The notes under the pieces: model-generated | The model's input: the letters and a program-made list of their open reading frames with translations, nothing else | Told to the model about the DNA's origin: nothing | The model's database searches: none | Assembly (NCBI GenBank): GCA_022360015.1 | Contig: JAKSDQ010000195.1 | Coordinates: 1-61,805 of the forward strand | From: Cytophagales bacterium | GTDB taxonomy: Bacteria > Bacteroidota > Bacteroidia > Cytophagales > Cyclobacteriaceae | Direction of reading: 5' to 3' | DNA length: 61,805 nt | Made by a program: the position numbers and the translations under genes | Shown here: one piece after another, positions 17,010-27,100 of the stretch | Numbering within the stretch: the stretch's first letter is position 1 | How the letters are laid out: every line of letters starts with the position of its first letter

Positions 17010-19640
17010 TTATACAAAAAAAGAAGTTTGCGGTGATAAATATCTAATGAGAAAATGAAGTATGCCGCTGTTGCCGACCATGAAGTCGGCGGTGGGCATT
17101 TTGTTGTCTTCCACTATCCAGTAGCATAACTCATCATTGCCACGATGTGCATGTAGAAGTGTATTCAAAATAAATTCTGCCCTCTCCCTCCATTCGTTGT
17201 CACCAAAAACTTCGGAGGCTGTAAGATATACTTCCGCCAGTCCGGTGGTGCCGTTTGCCAGTGAAAAATTATGGTATACTATATGTTCAGGATTAATCCG
17301 CAAAGCATTTTCCGCAATTTCCTTGCACTCAGGATCGCCTAAAACCTTGTAGGCGGTAATAAAACATAAAGCAATGCCGGCGGTACCATTGTTTAACCAG
17401 CGATCGAAAACCTTTCCGCGATTACTGATTAACCAAAACGTCCCCTCTTTACTTCTTCTCGATTTCTTTTTCAACCAGCGCAGTACTTTTAAAACAGCCG
17501 GTTTTACCTGCTCATCTTTGGAATGGTCATAGTACTTCAAAAGAAAATAGCAAATACCGGCAACACCCTGTGCAAATCCGGTGTAAATGGCTTTACTGTT
17601 GTTTTCTGGTAAAAATGTGAGCCATGATCCATCTTTTTGCTGATTTTCAAGTAATTGATTAACGCATTGATTAAGAATGCTTTCAGCTTTTTCGGGGGAT
17701 AAAAAGTTAAGACAATTTAAAACAGCCAACCCTTGACCAGCCACGCCGTGTGCAATATCTAAGGCAGTAGCCGGAATCTCGAGGCATTTTTCTATGCTTG
17801 AGGTATATTCAGCATCAATTAATCTAGCTTCTATGCCTTTGGAGATGGCTAGGGCGACTCCTGCGGCTCCGTGGTATAAGCCAGGTAACACGTTAGGTAG
17901 CGCACTTAGAAAATCATTGTGGATATATTCCCAACTTCTGTTATACCCTTTCATTATAGCATTTATCTCAAATCCTTGAAACTTAGATTTTGCCAATACA
18001 GTCATAACGCCGCTTACACCCGTGTATACACCTATATCATACAAAATCCCACCTTGTTGGTTTTCTAATGGTTCATTTTCTCTGGCGGAATTGGAATGCC
18101 ACATCTGACCGGGATGAATCATTAGAGTATCTCCAAGACCGTTAATGGCACCTTCTACAAATTCGTGAGGTGACTCACAATAACTTATTTTGGAACCTTC
18201 TGCAACATCCAATGATAAGCGAAAATTTTCAAGTGCATCCTTTATGGTTTTAATATCGGGCCGAATAGCTGGCTCTGAACTTAAGCAAGTGCTAATAAGG
18301 CTGGAAATTGTTTTATTATTGATAAAAAAGTTTAGGCCTTGCAGCAACTTATGATTCGCATTATCAAATTTTACCGGACTCAGGTTCGTAAAGAATCTTA
18401 TCATCAAAGCCCCTAAGCTATAGATATCTTGATTTACCTTTGGTGTTTTTACCTCCAGTTGTTCCGGAGACATAAATCCATCCGATCCCAGGGTAAATGG
18501 AGGATCAGGTTTATACGCCACAGTAGAATAAGCCAATTCCAGATCGATTGGAACAATGAGGTTATATTTATTCAATATAAAGTTCATCCAGTTAATATCA
18601 CGATGCACATATCCCTGTTGATGCATTTTATGTATAGTATCAGCTAACTGTAAAAGGTAATCTACCAAGAGTAACTTTTTGTCAGTACTCAAATTAAACC
18701 ATACGGACATCTCATAAGCGTTATCAATTACTGTCCCCAGTTGCTCCCCTTTTATATATTCCATGACCAAATATGAACTCCCCTTTTCCTGGAAAAAATC
18801 ATAGACCCGGGGCACAGGTATTTTACCTTTTAGGTCATTGAGTAAATCATACTGCCAAAGTAACCGGTCTTTTACATCACGCCCTTTTTTATCCACACAT
18901 ACACCCGATTTTGCTTCTTTAATAATGATCCATTGGACCCAAAAACCGTGTATTCGAAGTGATTTCATAACGCGTCCCTTAGCATCTGTTTTAATTGTAG
19001 TTAATACTTTATAACGGTTATTAAGAAAAGTGGAAGGGATATGTTCCTCAGGTTTAGATATTTCGCTGAATGGCCAATAGATACCTTTGGGGAATTTAAA
19101 TGGCGTGTGGTACTCATCCTTAATCAACTGTCTATTGAGATCATAGATGTATCGGTCAACTCTTCCATTCTGGTCCACATAAAGTTTGGGGTTAAAGCTG
19201 CCATAACGGGTATAAATAATCCCTCCCAGGTGATGGTCAGTTGGGATTTCGACACCGTGAAAGTTTTTTGTAAGAACAAGAAATTCCTTTACTAATGCAA
19301 CCGTGGTCTCATCATCAGGCGGATAAATGCAAAAAACTTTTCCGAGTTGATTGTAACCTAAGCTACCATCGCAAAGCATAATGGCCTTTTTCTTATTTTG
19401 CACCACTTTAAAAGGAATGCCATAAGATGTCAAAAGAGGTAATATTGCAGATAATAATTCAGGGATCTGAATCCAGGTAACGGTTAGATGTAAAACCCAG
19501 CCTTGAACTCTATTGGGTTCACCTATTTGATAATAACAAGGAATTTGTTGCTAGCTAAGTTGATATTTGTCAAGAATTTTGGAATAATCGTCAAAAACAT
19601 GTTTTTCGCTTTTGACAGTCTGGCTTAATTTCGAGCACAT
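17010..19640 (-). CDS. Class III lanthionine synthetase (LanKC) homologue with an in-frame TAG at codon 30
   Basis: LanKC enzymes phosphorylate and dehydrate Ser/Thr in a precursor peptide and cyclise them with Cys to lanthionines. From the TTG at 19433 (807 aa) I see a lyase-type N-terminal domain (FCIYPPDD, YTRYGSF at about 34-80), a Ser/Thr kinase domain (K172; HRDINWMNF, H277-D279-N284; D297 in PIDLEL replacing DFG) and a LanC-like barrel (about 430-807) with repeated GxxG motifs (GLYHGAAG, DIAHGVAG, GFAQGVAG, NNGTAG, ANGTTG). The zinc-binding Cys/His residues of LanC are absent, as in class III enzymes. Homology continues upstream in the same frame (GWVLHLTV..., matching the GWK-IHVSA region of LanKC) to an ATG at 19640, but codon 30 (19553-19551) is TAG. 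So either a nonsense mutation, a TTG restart, or recoding. Confidence 0.85.
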
Positions 19641-20041
19641 AGGTCATAATTTTAAAAAGAACAATAATTAGAAAAGGGTTTAAAAAGGAGTAGTCACAAA
19701 TAAGGGGCATCACAACTGATTTTATGACTATTTTTAACCTATGATGTGAATAATTTATTATTAAAAATAGGAAAAGAATAGGAGAAACTTGTCTTTGCTT
19801 ATGTTTTTTTTGTTAAAGATGGTAATTGTTGTTTAATTGAAAAGTTATTTACGAATAATATGGAAAAATAAACCATAGGAAAGTGAAATTATAAATTTGA
19901 ATCAATCTTATGGTGACTTTTAAAATCAGCTATTCCATAAAGCCTTAGTCCTCTCACGATATAGAGTGGATAATTTCTATCAACTTACCACTAGGTTGTC
20001 TTAAATAAATTAATTAATTTTCAATCAACCAACTATCTCAA
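19641..20041. other. Divergent intergenic region between the LanKC gene and the Cys-Cys ORF
   Basis: About 400 bp, very AT-rich, expected to hold both divergent promoters. Short frames exist (starts near 19724, 19801, 19860) but end within 11 codons or fewer. No repeat or RNA gene is recognised. Confidence 0.5.
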
Positions 20042-20152
20042 ATGGAAAAAGTTAAGAATAACCAATACTTTTATGAAATATACCGGGCTAGTTATACCAG
20101 CCATTGGAAAGTGAATTTAATCAGTTTATACCCTGCTTGTTGCCCTAATTGA
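20042..20152 (+). CDS. 36-residue ORF ending in Cys-Cys, candidate RiPP (lanthipeptide) precursor
   Basis: ATG at 20042 opens 36 codons to TGA at 20150. The peptide starts MEKVKNNQYFYEIYRASYT and ends SLYPACCPN: an N-terminal charged/aromatic leader-like part and a C-terminal part with Ser/Thr (S17, T19, S20, S28) and two adjacent Cys (C33, C34). Ser/Thr plus Cys are the substrates of lanthionine synthetases, and a LanKC homologue is encoded divergently 400 bp away. A GC-containing hairpin with T-run follows 30 bp after the stop, so this looks like an independent transcription unit. I do not recognise the sequence family; the role is inferred from context and composition. Too short for standard gene callers. 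Confidence 0.5.
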   Translation: MEKVKNNQYFYEIYRASYTSHWKVNLISLYPACCPN

Positions 20153-20181
20153 TTGAGGAAGTTTTTTCAATTTAATTAAAA

Positions 20182-20203
20182 GTTTCCTCTTAGGAAGCTT
20201 TTT
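20182..20203 (+). terminator. Intrinsic terminator after the Cys-Cys ORF
   Basis: GTTTCCT/AGGAAGC stem (one G-U pair) with loop CTT, then TTTTT. It supports transcription of the short upstream ORF. Confidence 0.65.
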
Positions 20204-20308
20204 GCACGTTTGGCCAAATGAGCTAGTGACCTTTCTGTGTTTCAAATCAATAACGTATTAACCAGCCAGAAATTCTTTTTATTAAAATTAACCATAAAAT
20301 TTACTACC

Positions 20309-20470
20309 ATGAAAACTTTTGTTTATCTATTAGCCATGCTGGTAGGAGTCGCCAGTTTGGCAGCCTGTACCGATGATCCGGCAGACAACATCACCCCACA
20401 GGTAACAGTGCCCGAGGTGACGGCACCGGATAGTGAGGATGTGGAAGAAAATATGGAAGAGGAACCTTAA
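20309..20470 (+). CDS. Small acidic lipoprotein, 53 aa
   Basis: The ATG at 20309 starts a typical lipoprotein signal (MKTFVYLLAMLVGVASLAAC); the lipobox SLAAC places the lipidated Cys at residue 20. The mature part is only about 34 residues, Pro/Val-rich then strongly acidic (VPEVTAPDSEDVEENMEEE). An upstream in-frame start (20237) would bury the signal peptide and is rejected. A perfect terminator follows, so it is monocistronic. Function is unknown; charge and size suggest a surface-exposed acidic tail rather than an enzyme. It lies between the candidate RiPP ORF and a TPR protein, without proven link to either. Confidence 0.75.
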   Translation: MKTFVYLLAMLVGVASLAACTDDPADNITPQVTVPEVTAPDSEDVEENMEEEP

Positions 20471-20473
20471 TAG

Positions 20474-20498
20474 AAAAGTGGGAATTCCCACTTTTTTT
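20474..20498 (+). terminator. Intrinsic terminator of the small lipoprotein gene
   Basis: Perfect inverted repeat AAAAGTGGGAATTCCCACTT (20474-20495 overall) running into a T-run. Confidence 0.9.
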
Positions 20499-20572
20499 CT
20501 CTTATTTTCCTAATTAAATTTGAACTCGTTTGCTTTTTGTAACTGTTTGCATACAGTTTTAAAGTTCAGGAT

Positions 20573-21919
20573 ATGAAAATCACACCTTTGCATTTTGTTT
20601 TCGGTTCGGCAGGTTTTCTGTTATCCTTGATATGCGTTAAAACCAACGCCCAAACCGATACTTTATGGCAAAAAGTCTGGCACCTTTATCAAAATGAAAA
20701 TTTTGATTCAGCGCTGGTGCATGCGGAAAAACTCCGGGAATTGGCACTGAAAAATGGTAGTGATCTCCACCTGACCAAAGCCCTGTCCATTGTTGCCAAA
20801 GTATACAGAAAACAAGGTAATACAGAAGCAAGCGTTTTGGTGTTGTACGACCTCCTGGAAACAGGCAAAAAGCTGAACAATCCGAGAGCAGAGGGGTCAG
20901 CCTATCTGGATTTGGGACGAATCTTCTATGATGCCTATGATTACAACGTGGCGGTGGGCTATCTGAAAAAAGCCAACGAAAGATACGAACAGGCCAATAG
21001 ACCCAACAACCAGGCTATTGCACGCTATCATATAGCCCGCAGTTTTCTTAAAAAAAGTCAACCGGATTCCGCATTGTACTTTTTGAATCAGGCACTTATA
21101 GTAAATCCCCCCAAGTACAAAGCGCTTACAAGCAGTATCTTCAACTTGTTGGGGTGGGTCAGTTATGAAAAGAAACACTACACCACCGCCAGAGATCATT
21201 ATCGTAGATCCTTGCAATACGCTGGTTCCGATCGCAAAAAACATGCCGTGGCCTATCATAATATTGGTGAAACATATCTCTTGGAAGGTAATCCGGATGC
21301 AGCAAAGAAGTGGCTGGACAAGGCTATGGAAATAAAAACATCTTTGAAAAATCCTGCTCTCATGCTTAGTACCGTCAGTCTTCTGGCAAAATTACACGAA
21401 CAGCAAGGCGATATCACTACAGCACTAAGCTTGCTTCAAGAAGGGTTAGAAGCAGTAGACAAAAATAAAGTAAGTAAAGCAACAATGAATGCCCTGGGTC
21501 AGATCTCATCCCTGATCAGCAGGTTTCCGCAGGCATCTTTACCCCTTGGTAAACTAAAAGGTTATCTTACCACTTATGACCGCCAATACCAGGCATTGAA
21601 AAATCAAAAGGTTACCTTACAGGAATCGTCGTCACGACAACAGCTTCAGGCTATCGCCAGGGAGTATCAGTTAAAAAAAGCAGCCGGTCTTGAAAAAGAA
21701 AAAGCCATTCGTAACATTACAGGTTTAGTCATTGCCGGTATTTTTATGTTAACCCTGTTATTGACCCGGCAAAAAAAGCTTAGCAGACACTATAAAAACG
21801 AGAAAAAAATGGTGGCCTACGCCACCGAAAGATTACAGGAATCCCTACTTATAAACGACTCTCTTAAAAGGAGTTACAAAGATATCCACAGAAAGTTTAA
21901 CGAAGATGATAAGCTATAG
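20573..21919 (+). CDS. Membrane-anchored TPR-repeat protein
   Basis: A 448-residue protein with a signal peptide (cut after ...KTNAQ, about residue 27), six or so tetratricopeptide repeats (about 30-330), a coiled-coil stretch, one transmembrane helix (about 378-396, ITGLVIAGIFMLTLLLT) and a short charged cytoplasmic tail predicted to be coiled coil. The layout equals the sensor half of TPR-type histidine kinases or LuxR proteins of Bacteroidota, but no kinase or HTH follows; the frame simply ends. It could be a stand-alone scaffold or a sensor whose output partner is separate. The ECF sigma gene starts 185 bp downstream on the same strand. Confidence 0.75.
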   Translation: MKITPLHFVFGSAGFLLSLICVKTNAQTDTLWQKVWHLYQNENFDSALVHAEKLRELALKNGSDLHLTKALSIVAKVYRKQGNTEASVLVLYDLLETGKKLNNPRAEGSAYLDLGRIFYDAYDYNVAVGYLKKANERYEQANRPNNQAIARYHIARSFLKKSQPDSALYFLNQALIVNPPKYKALTSSIFNLLGWVSYEKKHYTTARDHYRRSLQYAGSDRKKHAVAYHNIGETYLLEGNPDAAKKWLDKAMEIKTSLKNPALMLSTVSLLAKLHEQQGDITTALSLLQEGLEAVDKNKVSKATMNALGQISSLISRFPQASLPLGKLKGYLTTYDRQYQALKNQKVTLQESSSRQQLQAIAREYQLKKAAGLEKEKAIRNITGLVIAGIFMLTLLLTRQKKLSRHYKNEKKMVAYATERLQESLLINDSLKRSYKDIHRKFNEDDKL

Positions 21920-22104
21920 TAGCTGACGAACTTCAGCCCTTTTTCAACATAATTTTAAGACTTTCGCACGCTGCGTTCGACAATCTTGGTTAACCAACTA
22001 TTTCGAAAAAATTCATCTTAAGTTAACAAACTTCCTGATATTTTTCTTTAACTTATCACTAATATTGTCGCCCATATTATGATTTTTTAACTATCAATGG
22101 TTCA

Positions 22105-22698
22105 ATGTTGGAAAAGTTAACAGATGAAAATCAGCTCTTTAAGCGCCTTATTGAAGATAATGATCTGGAGGCATTTGAGAAAATTTACCAAATGCATGAA
22201 AAGCGATTAAGCCATTATGCTTTTCAATTTACCAAATCGCGGTTTATTACTGAAGAAATCATCCAGGACGTTTTTTTTAAACTCTGGATACACCGCAAAA
22301 GTCTTAAAAAAGATGGTAACATTAAGGCCTACTTGTACCGGATGGTTAGGAATCGTTCACTGAACTACCTCAGGGATGCCGTACAACATGAAGACCTGGC
22401 TGAAGTATTGAAAAAAGATGCACTGAGGGCGCGTGATCAAACTGATCATCCTGTTATTTCCATGGACCTGGATAATATAATGGACAGTGTGCTTGAGCGG
22501 TTACCCGAAAGGAAAAGGAGCATCTTTCAGCTTTCCAGACAAGAGGGGAAAAGTAATACTGAAATAGCCAAACAATTGGGGGTCACCATTAAAACTGTAG
22601 AAAATCACATCTGGGAAGCTTTGATTATCATTAAAAAACATATGGAGCGGCATTTATACTTTAACCTTGCCATTATTACCATCAGCCAGTTGTGCTAG
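22105..22698 (+). CDS. ECF-type RNA polymerase sigma-70 factor
   Basis: Extracytoplasmic-function sigma factor of 197 residues with region 2 (EKIYQMHEKRLSHYAFQF, EEIIQDVFFKLW, AYLYRMVRNRSLNYL; residues ~25-90) and region 4 HTH (GKSNTEIAKQLGVTIKTVE; ~150-168). The following FecR anti-sigma gene and the SusC gene with an STN domain form the usual cell-surface signalling cascade: ligand-bound receptor signals through FecR to free the sigma factor. It probably drives transcription of the FecR-SusC-SusD block. No terminator is obvious before FecR, 223 bp downstream. Confidence 0.93.
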   Translation: MLEKLTDENQLFKRLIEDNDLEAFEKIYQMHEKRLSHYAFQFTKSRFITEEIIQDVFFKLWIHRKSLKKDGNIKAYLYRMVRNRSLNYLRDAVQHEDLAEVLKKDALRARDQTDHPVISMDLDNIMDSVLERLPERKRSIFQLSRQEGKSNTEIAKQLGVTIKTVENHIWEALIIIKKHMERHLYFNLAIITISQLC

Positions 22699-22921
22699 CT
22701 TCGGCATTTGATTTTTTTGCTGGCCTATCTCTTTACTAATTCTATCTATCCAAACATCTCTGGCGAATGCTTCGCCTATGGATATTTTTTTGTCTGAGAA
22801 AAACAATTTTTACCATTTTTTTTAAAAAAATTCAATATCATCTGGGAGTGATTTCACGAATCTGTGTATTTCTTGTAACGAGGGGGAAATAATTGACTAA
22901 CTAAACAATTGACCATGAAAA

Positions 22922-24019
22922 ATGGATAAAAATGACAACATAATTCAACTGGTGCAAAAGTATTTAGACAATACTTTTACGAAAGAGGAATACGATCTGG
23001 TGATCGACTTCATGAGAAGACCGGATGCAGAAACTTTAATTGAGGAATGGGAGGAAAAAGGATTACTAAAAGACCCGGTTAAGATAGTTGAAACTGACAA
23101 CAAGGCTAAGGAAAAGAAAAGTTTAGACTCGGAGCTAAAGTTAACAAGGCTACTCAGTAAAATATTCGAATATGAGAACCGGCGACTCGCGGAAAAGAAG
23201 AAAAAACCACCCTTTTTTGGCTTTCTGAAGGCTGCCGTGATTTTACTTACCAGCGGGCTTTTAGCCTGGTTTGCGATGAAACTAGTAGACCAAACCGATC
23301 ATACCGGCCCTGGTATGATTACCAAAAACACTGCACGAGGGCAAAAAATCACCCTCACGCTACCGGATGGCACCACAGTACAAATGAACTCAGAAACAAA
23401 ACTGACATTTCCCCAGGAATTTGGCAACAGACGGCAGGTACTGCTGGATGGAGAAGCTTTTTTCATGGTGAAGAGAGACGAACAAAAACCTTTTGTCGTA
23501 CAAACCGGAAACCTCCATACCGAAGTACTAGGCACTACCTTTAACATAAAAGCCTTCAAAAACGAAATCATAGAAATCACGGTAGCCACCGGGAAAGTAA
23601 AAGTAACATCAACCAATGTGCAAAACCAAAACTCCTCTCTAAACAATGTAAACACCCCTCTTGAGGGGAAAGGGGAGGTGTTACTCACTCCTAACCAACA
23701 AGCCCTTTTTGATGCCTCGACTAACACGCTGAAAACCAGAAATGTCGATACCAATATCCATATAGCCTGGAAAGAAGGCGTGTTGAAATTCTCAGAGGTC
23801 AGATTTCAGGATGTGGTGATTGATTTGGAGCGTTGGTATGGTGTGGATATAGCTATAGACCCCCGCCTTAACGAATGTATCGTCATTGGACAGTACCAGA
23901 ACGAGTCGCTGGAGACCATTTTGAAAAGTTTTGAATTCTTAATGGAGATTGATTATGAGTTTGGCAAAGATGGCGTGCATATTAAGGGGGAAGGTTGTGG
24001 TCCGGTAAAGCAAATGTAA
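22922..24019 (+). CDS. FecR-family anti-sigma factor
   Basis: Single-pass inner-membrane anti-sigma regulator, 365 aa. A cytoplasmic N-terminal ~95 residues with the sigma-binding region, a membrane helix (about 100-118, FLKAAVILLTSGLLAWFAM), then the periplasmic FecR domain (GQKITLTLPDGTTVQMNSET, DGEAFFMVKRDEQKPFVVQT, EVLGTTFNI) and a C-terminal domain of the DUF4974 type (LKFSEVRFQDVVIDLERWYGV). It links the SusC receptor to the upstream ECF sigma factor. Odd: between the FecR and C-terminal domains the coding sequence carries an in-frame GC-rich inverted repeat (23651-23682), read as NTPLEGKGEVL. Confidence 0.93.
   Translation: MDKNDNIIQLVQKYLDNTFTKEEYDLVIDFMRRPDAETLIEEWEEKGLLKDPVKIVETDNKAKEKKSLDSELKLTRLLSKIFEYENRRLAEKKKKPPFFGFLKAAVILLTSGLLAWFAMKLVDQTDHTGPGMITKNTARGQKITLTLPDGTTVQMNSETKLTFPQEFGNRRQVLLDGEAFFMVKRDEQKPFVVQTGNLHTEVLGTTFNIKAFKNEIIEITVATGKVKVTSTNVQNQNSSLNNVNTPLEGKGEVLLTPNQQALFDASTNTLKTRNVDTNIHIAWKEGVLKFSEVRFQDVVIDLERWYGVDIAIDPRLNECIVIGQYQNESLETILKSFEFLMEIDYEFGKDGVHIKGEGCGPVKQM
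23651..23682 (+). repeat. In-frame GC-rich inverted-repeat insertion inside fecR
   Basis: A compact hairpin-forming element with CCCCTC-TT-GAGGGG (23655-23668) and outer arms AACACC/GGTGTT. It adds a linker to the protein without breaking the frame and differs in base composition from its surroundings. Confidence 0.45.
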
Positions 24020-24089
24020 AATGAAAAAATGGTATCACTAAAACTTTAACCTATGAAATTTACTCCATAACGCCTGAAACATCCGAAAA

Positions 24090-24136
24090 GAGGGCCTGTC
24101 AACCAATCCAGTTGACGCCAGGATCGACAGACCCTC
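24090..24136 (+). promoter_or_regulatory. Hairpin in the fecR-susC intergenic leader
   Basis: GAGGGCCTGTC (24090-24100) pairs with GACAGACCCTC (24126-24136), 10 of 11 positions, with a small inner CAAC/GTTG stem. No T-run follows, so it is more likely an RNA leader structure or processing site than a terminator. It lies 49 bp before the susC start. Confidence 0.4.
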
Positions 24137-24184
24137 GTCAAAATCTAACGAAAACAGTTTTTCATTAAATCCTATAACAAAGTT

Positions 24185-27100
24185 ATGAATTTAAATCTAT
24201 TTGTTAAACGCATAATATTAATTATGTCAATTAACTTGCTTACTGGTGTTTTTTGTTGTTGTGCATTTGCGGGTGTTTTACTGGCCGAAGAAGGCAACGC
24301 CCAGACCAAAAGCATCAGGGAAGTAATTATTTCATTGCATCTGGAAAAAGCCGAGCTAAAAACAGTTCTGGATGCCATCGAACAAAAAACCCCATTCAGG
24401 TTCTCCTATCTCAAAGGAACCCTCGCCACAACCCAAGACCACCGAATCAGCCTGAACGCCACCGAGCAAAGTGTTGCTGCCATTCTTGAAACAATCGCTC
24501 AAAAGACAGGTCTGGTTTTTAAGCAAGTCAATAGCATTATTAATGTTAAGATTTCGCAAAAGCAAAAAGAAATCATACCCGTCAGCACCTCACAAATAAG
24601 CCCTCCATCGATCATTGAAGGAAAGGTTACTGATGAAATCGGTGAGCCCCTGGCAGGGGTAAACATTCTCATCAAGGGTACATCGCAGGGCACGACCACT
24701 GATATTGATGGGAATTACAGATTATTGGTAGAAGAAGGTGAAACTGTTCTCATATTTTCATTTATCGGCTACAATGCCCAGGAAGTCAACATCAATGGAA
24801 GAACGGTTATTAATATTTTACTTGCGCCAGATTTAACGAGTTTACAAGAGGTCACGGTAAATGCTGGTTATTGGGAAGTAGATAAAAGAGAAATGACGGG
24901 TAATATATCGCGAGTAACTTCTAAAGAAATTGAACAGCAACAAATCAACAACCCCTTACAAGCATTGCAGGGGAGAGTGCCGGGTGTATATATTCAGCAA
25001 ACTACCGGAACTCCCGGAGGTGCGGTGAATATTCAAATCCGCGGACAAAATAGTCTTAGAACCTTCTTCACCACGGGTGTGGATGGTAATACTCCTCTCT
25101 ATGTAATAGATGGCGTTCCATTCTCGTTTCAAACTTTGTCTTCAAGCAACACTAACGTTGGGATTTTCGGTGGAAGAGGTAGCGATCCGTTAAACGCAAT
25201 TAACCCAGCTGATATTGAAAGTATTGAAATATTAAAAGACGCCGATGCTACCGCTATTTACGGTTCCAGAGGAGCAAACGGTGTAGTTTTGATAACTACG
25301 AAAAAGGGAAGAGCCGGCAAAACAAAACTGGATATTAATTTATCATCGGGATTTGGTTCAGTAGCCAATAAGCTGGATCTTATGAATACGCAACAATATC
25401 TTGAAATGCGAAATGAGGGTTTTGCAAATGAGGGGTTAACCCCAGGTCAAAATGATCATGATATTAATGGAGACTGGGATCAAAACAGGTATACAGACTG
25501 GCAAGAAGAACTGATTGGAGGTACTGCTAATATTACAAATGCGCAAATATCTCTTTCAGGAGGAAATAGTAATACAACCTTTTTGTTCAGCGGAACCTAC
25601 AGAAAACAGACCAATGTTTTTCCCGGAGATTTTAGATATTTGAAGGGTTCGGGCCACATGGCCTTGAATCATATTTCATCAAACCGTAAACTCACAGCGA
25701 ATTTTACATTGAGCTACACCGCGGAAAATAATAATCAAGTTCGTTCCGATCTTACCTCTGATATAACACTTCCACCAAATGCCCCCGCTCTTTTTAACGA
25801 AGATGGAAGTTTAAATTGGGAGAATTCTACCTGGACCAATCCACTTGCTGCACTTGAAAGGACCTTTGAAGGAAGAACCTATACATTAACCAGCAACAGC
25901 ATCATTGGCTATGAAATTATTCCGGGATTGAAAATAAGGACGAGCATGGGCTTAGTCACAATGCAATCCGAAGAGATCCTAAAAATGCCGTCTTCAGCTT
26001 TTGACCCTGCACGTGGGAGGACAAGTGCCAATGCAACTGCAATCATTGCTGATGGTAATTTGCGTTCATGGATTATTGAACCCCAGATTAATTGGAAAAA
26101 GGGAATTGGCCTAGGTGAACTGGATGTGGTTATAGGGACTACATTTCAGGATCAATTAAGAGATGCATCAAGTACGATTGCCATTGGATTCCCAAGTGAT
26201 GCATTGATTGGGAATATTCCTGCTGCATCTACATTACTGCCGCGTGAATTTGATAAATCTGAATACAGGTATAATGCTATTTTTGCCAGAATAAACTATA
26301 ATTGGGAAGGTAAATATATAATAAACCTGACTGGTCGTAGGGATGGATCCAGTCGTTTTGGACCGGGTAAGCAATTTACCAATTTTGGCGCAATCGGTGC
26401 TGCCTGGATATTTTCAAATGAAGCTTTTATTCAGAATAGTTTACCATTTTTAAGCTTTGGTAAACTAAGGGCAAGCTATGGAACAACAGGAAATGATCAG
26501 ATTGGTAATTATGAGTTTCTTGATACGTATCAGGCCTCGAAAAACTACCAGGGCACCACTGGTCTAAGGCCTACACGTTTATTCAACCCTGATTTTGCTT
26601 GGGAGTTAAATAGAAAATTTGAGGCATCACTGAATCTGGGATTTCTCAAAGACCGCATCTTATTATCAGGAAGTTATTATCACAATCGTTCATCTAATCA
26701 ATTGGTTGGAATTCCGCTTCCAGCAACCACCGGATTCAATAGTATAACCGGAAATTTAGATGCTACTATCCAAAATACTGGGGTGGAGCTAGAAATAACT
26801 ACAATTAATATTAAATCCAAAGAGTTAGAATGGAATACGAGTTTTAATCTAACCATACCTCGAAATAAGTTAATTTCGTTTCCTGGGCTTGAAGCATCGA
26901 CTTTTGCCAATATCTATGCAATAGGTAAACCACTTTCTATTGTAAGACTATTTTCATTCCAACGAGTAGATCCTGACACAGGAGTTTTCCAGTTCCAAGA
27001 TTTTAATGAAGACGGTGAGGTCACAGAAAACGAAGATATGCAATCCATTAAAGACCTAAGCCAGGATTATTTTGGAGGGATAAACAATAAGATTACATGG

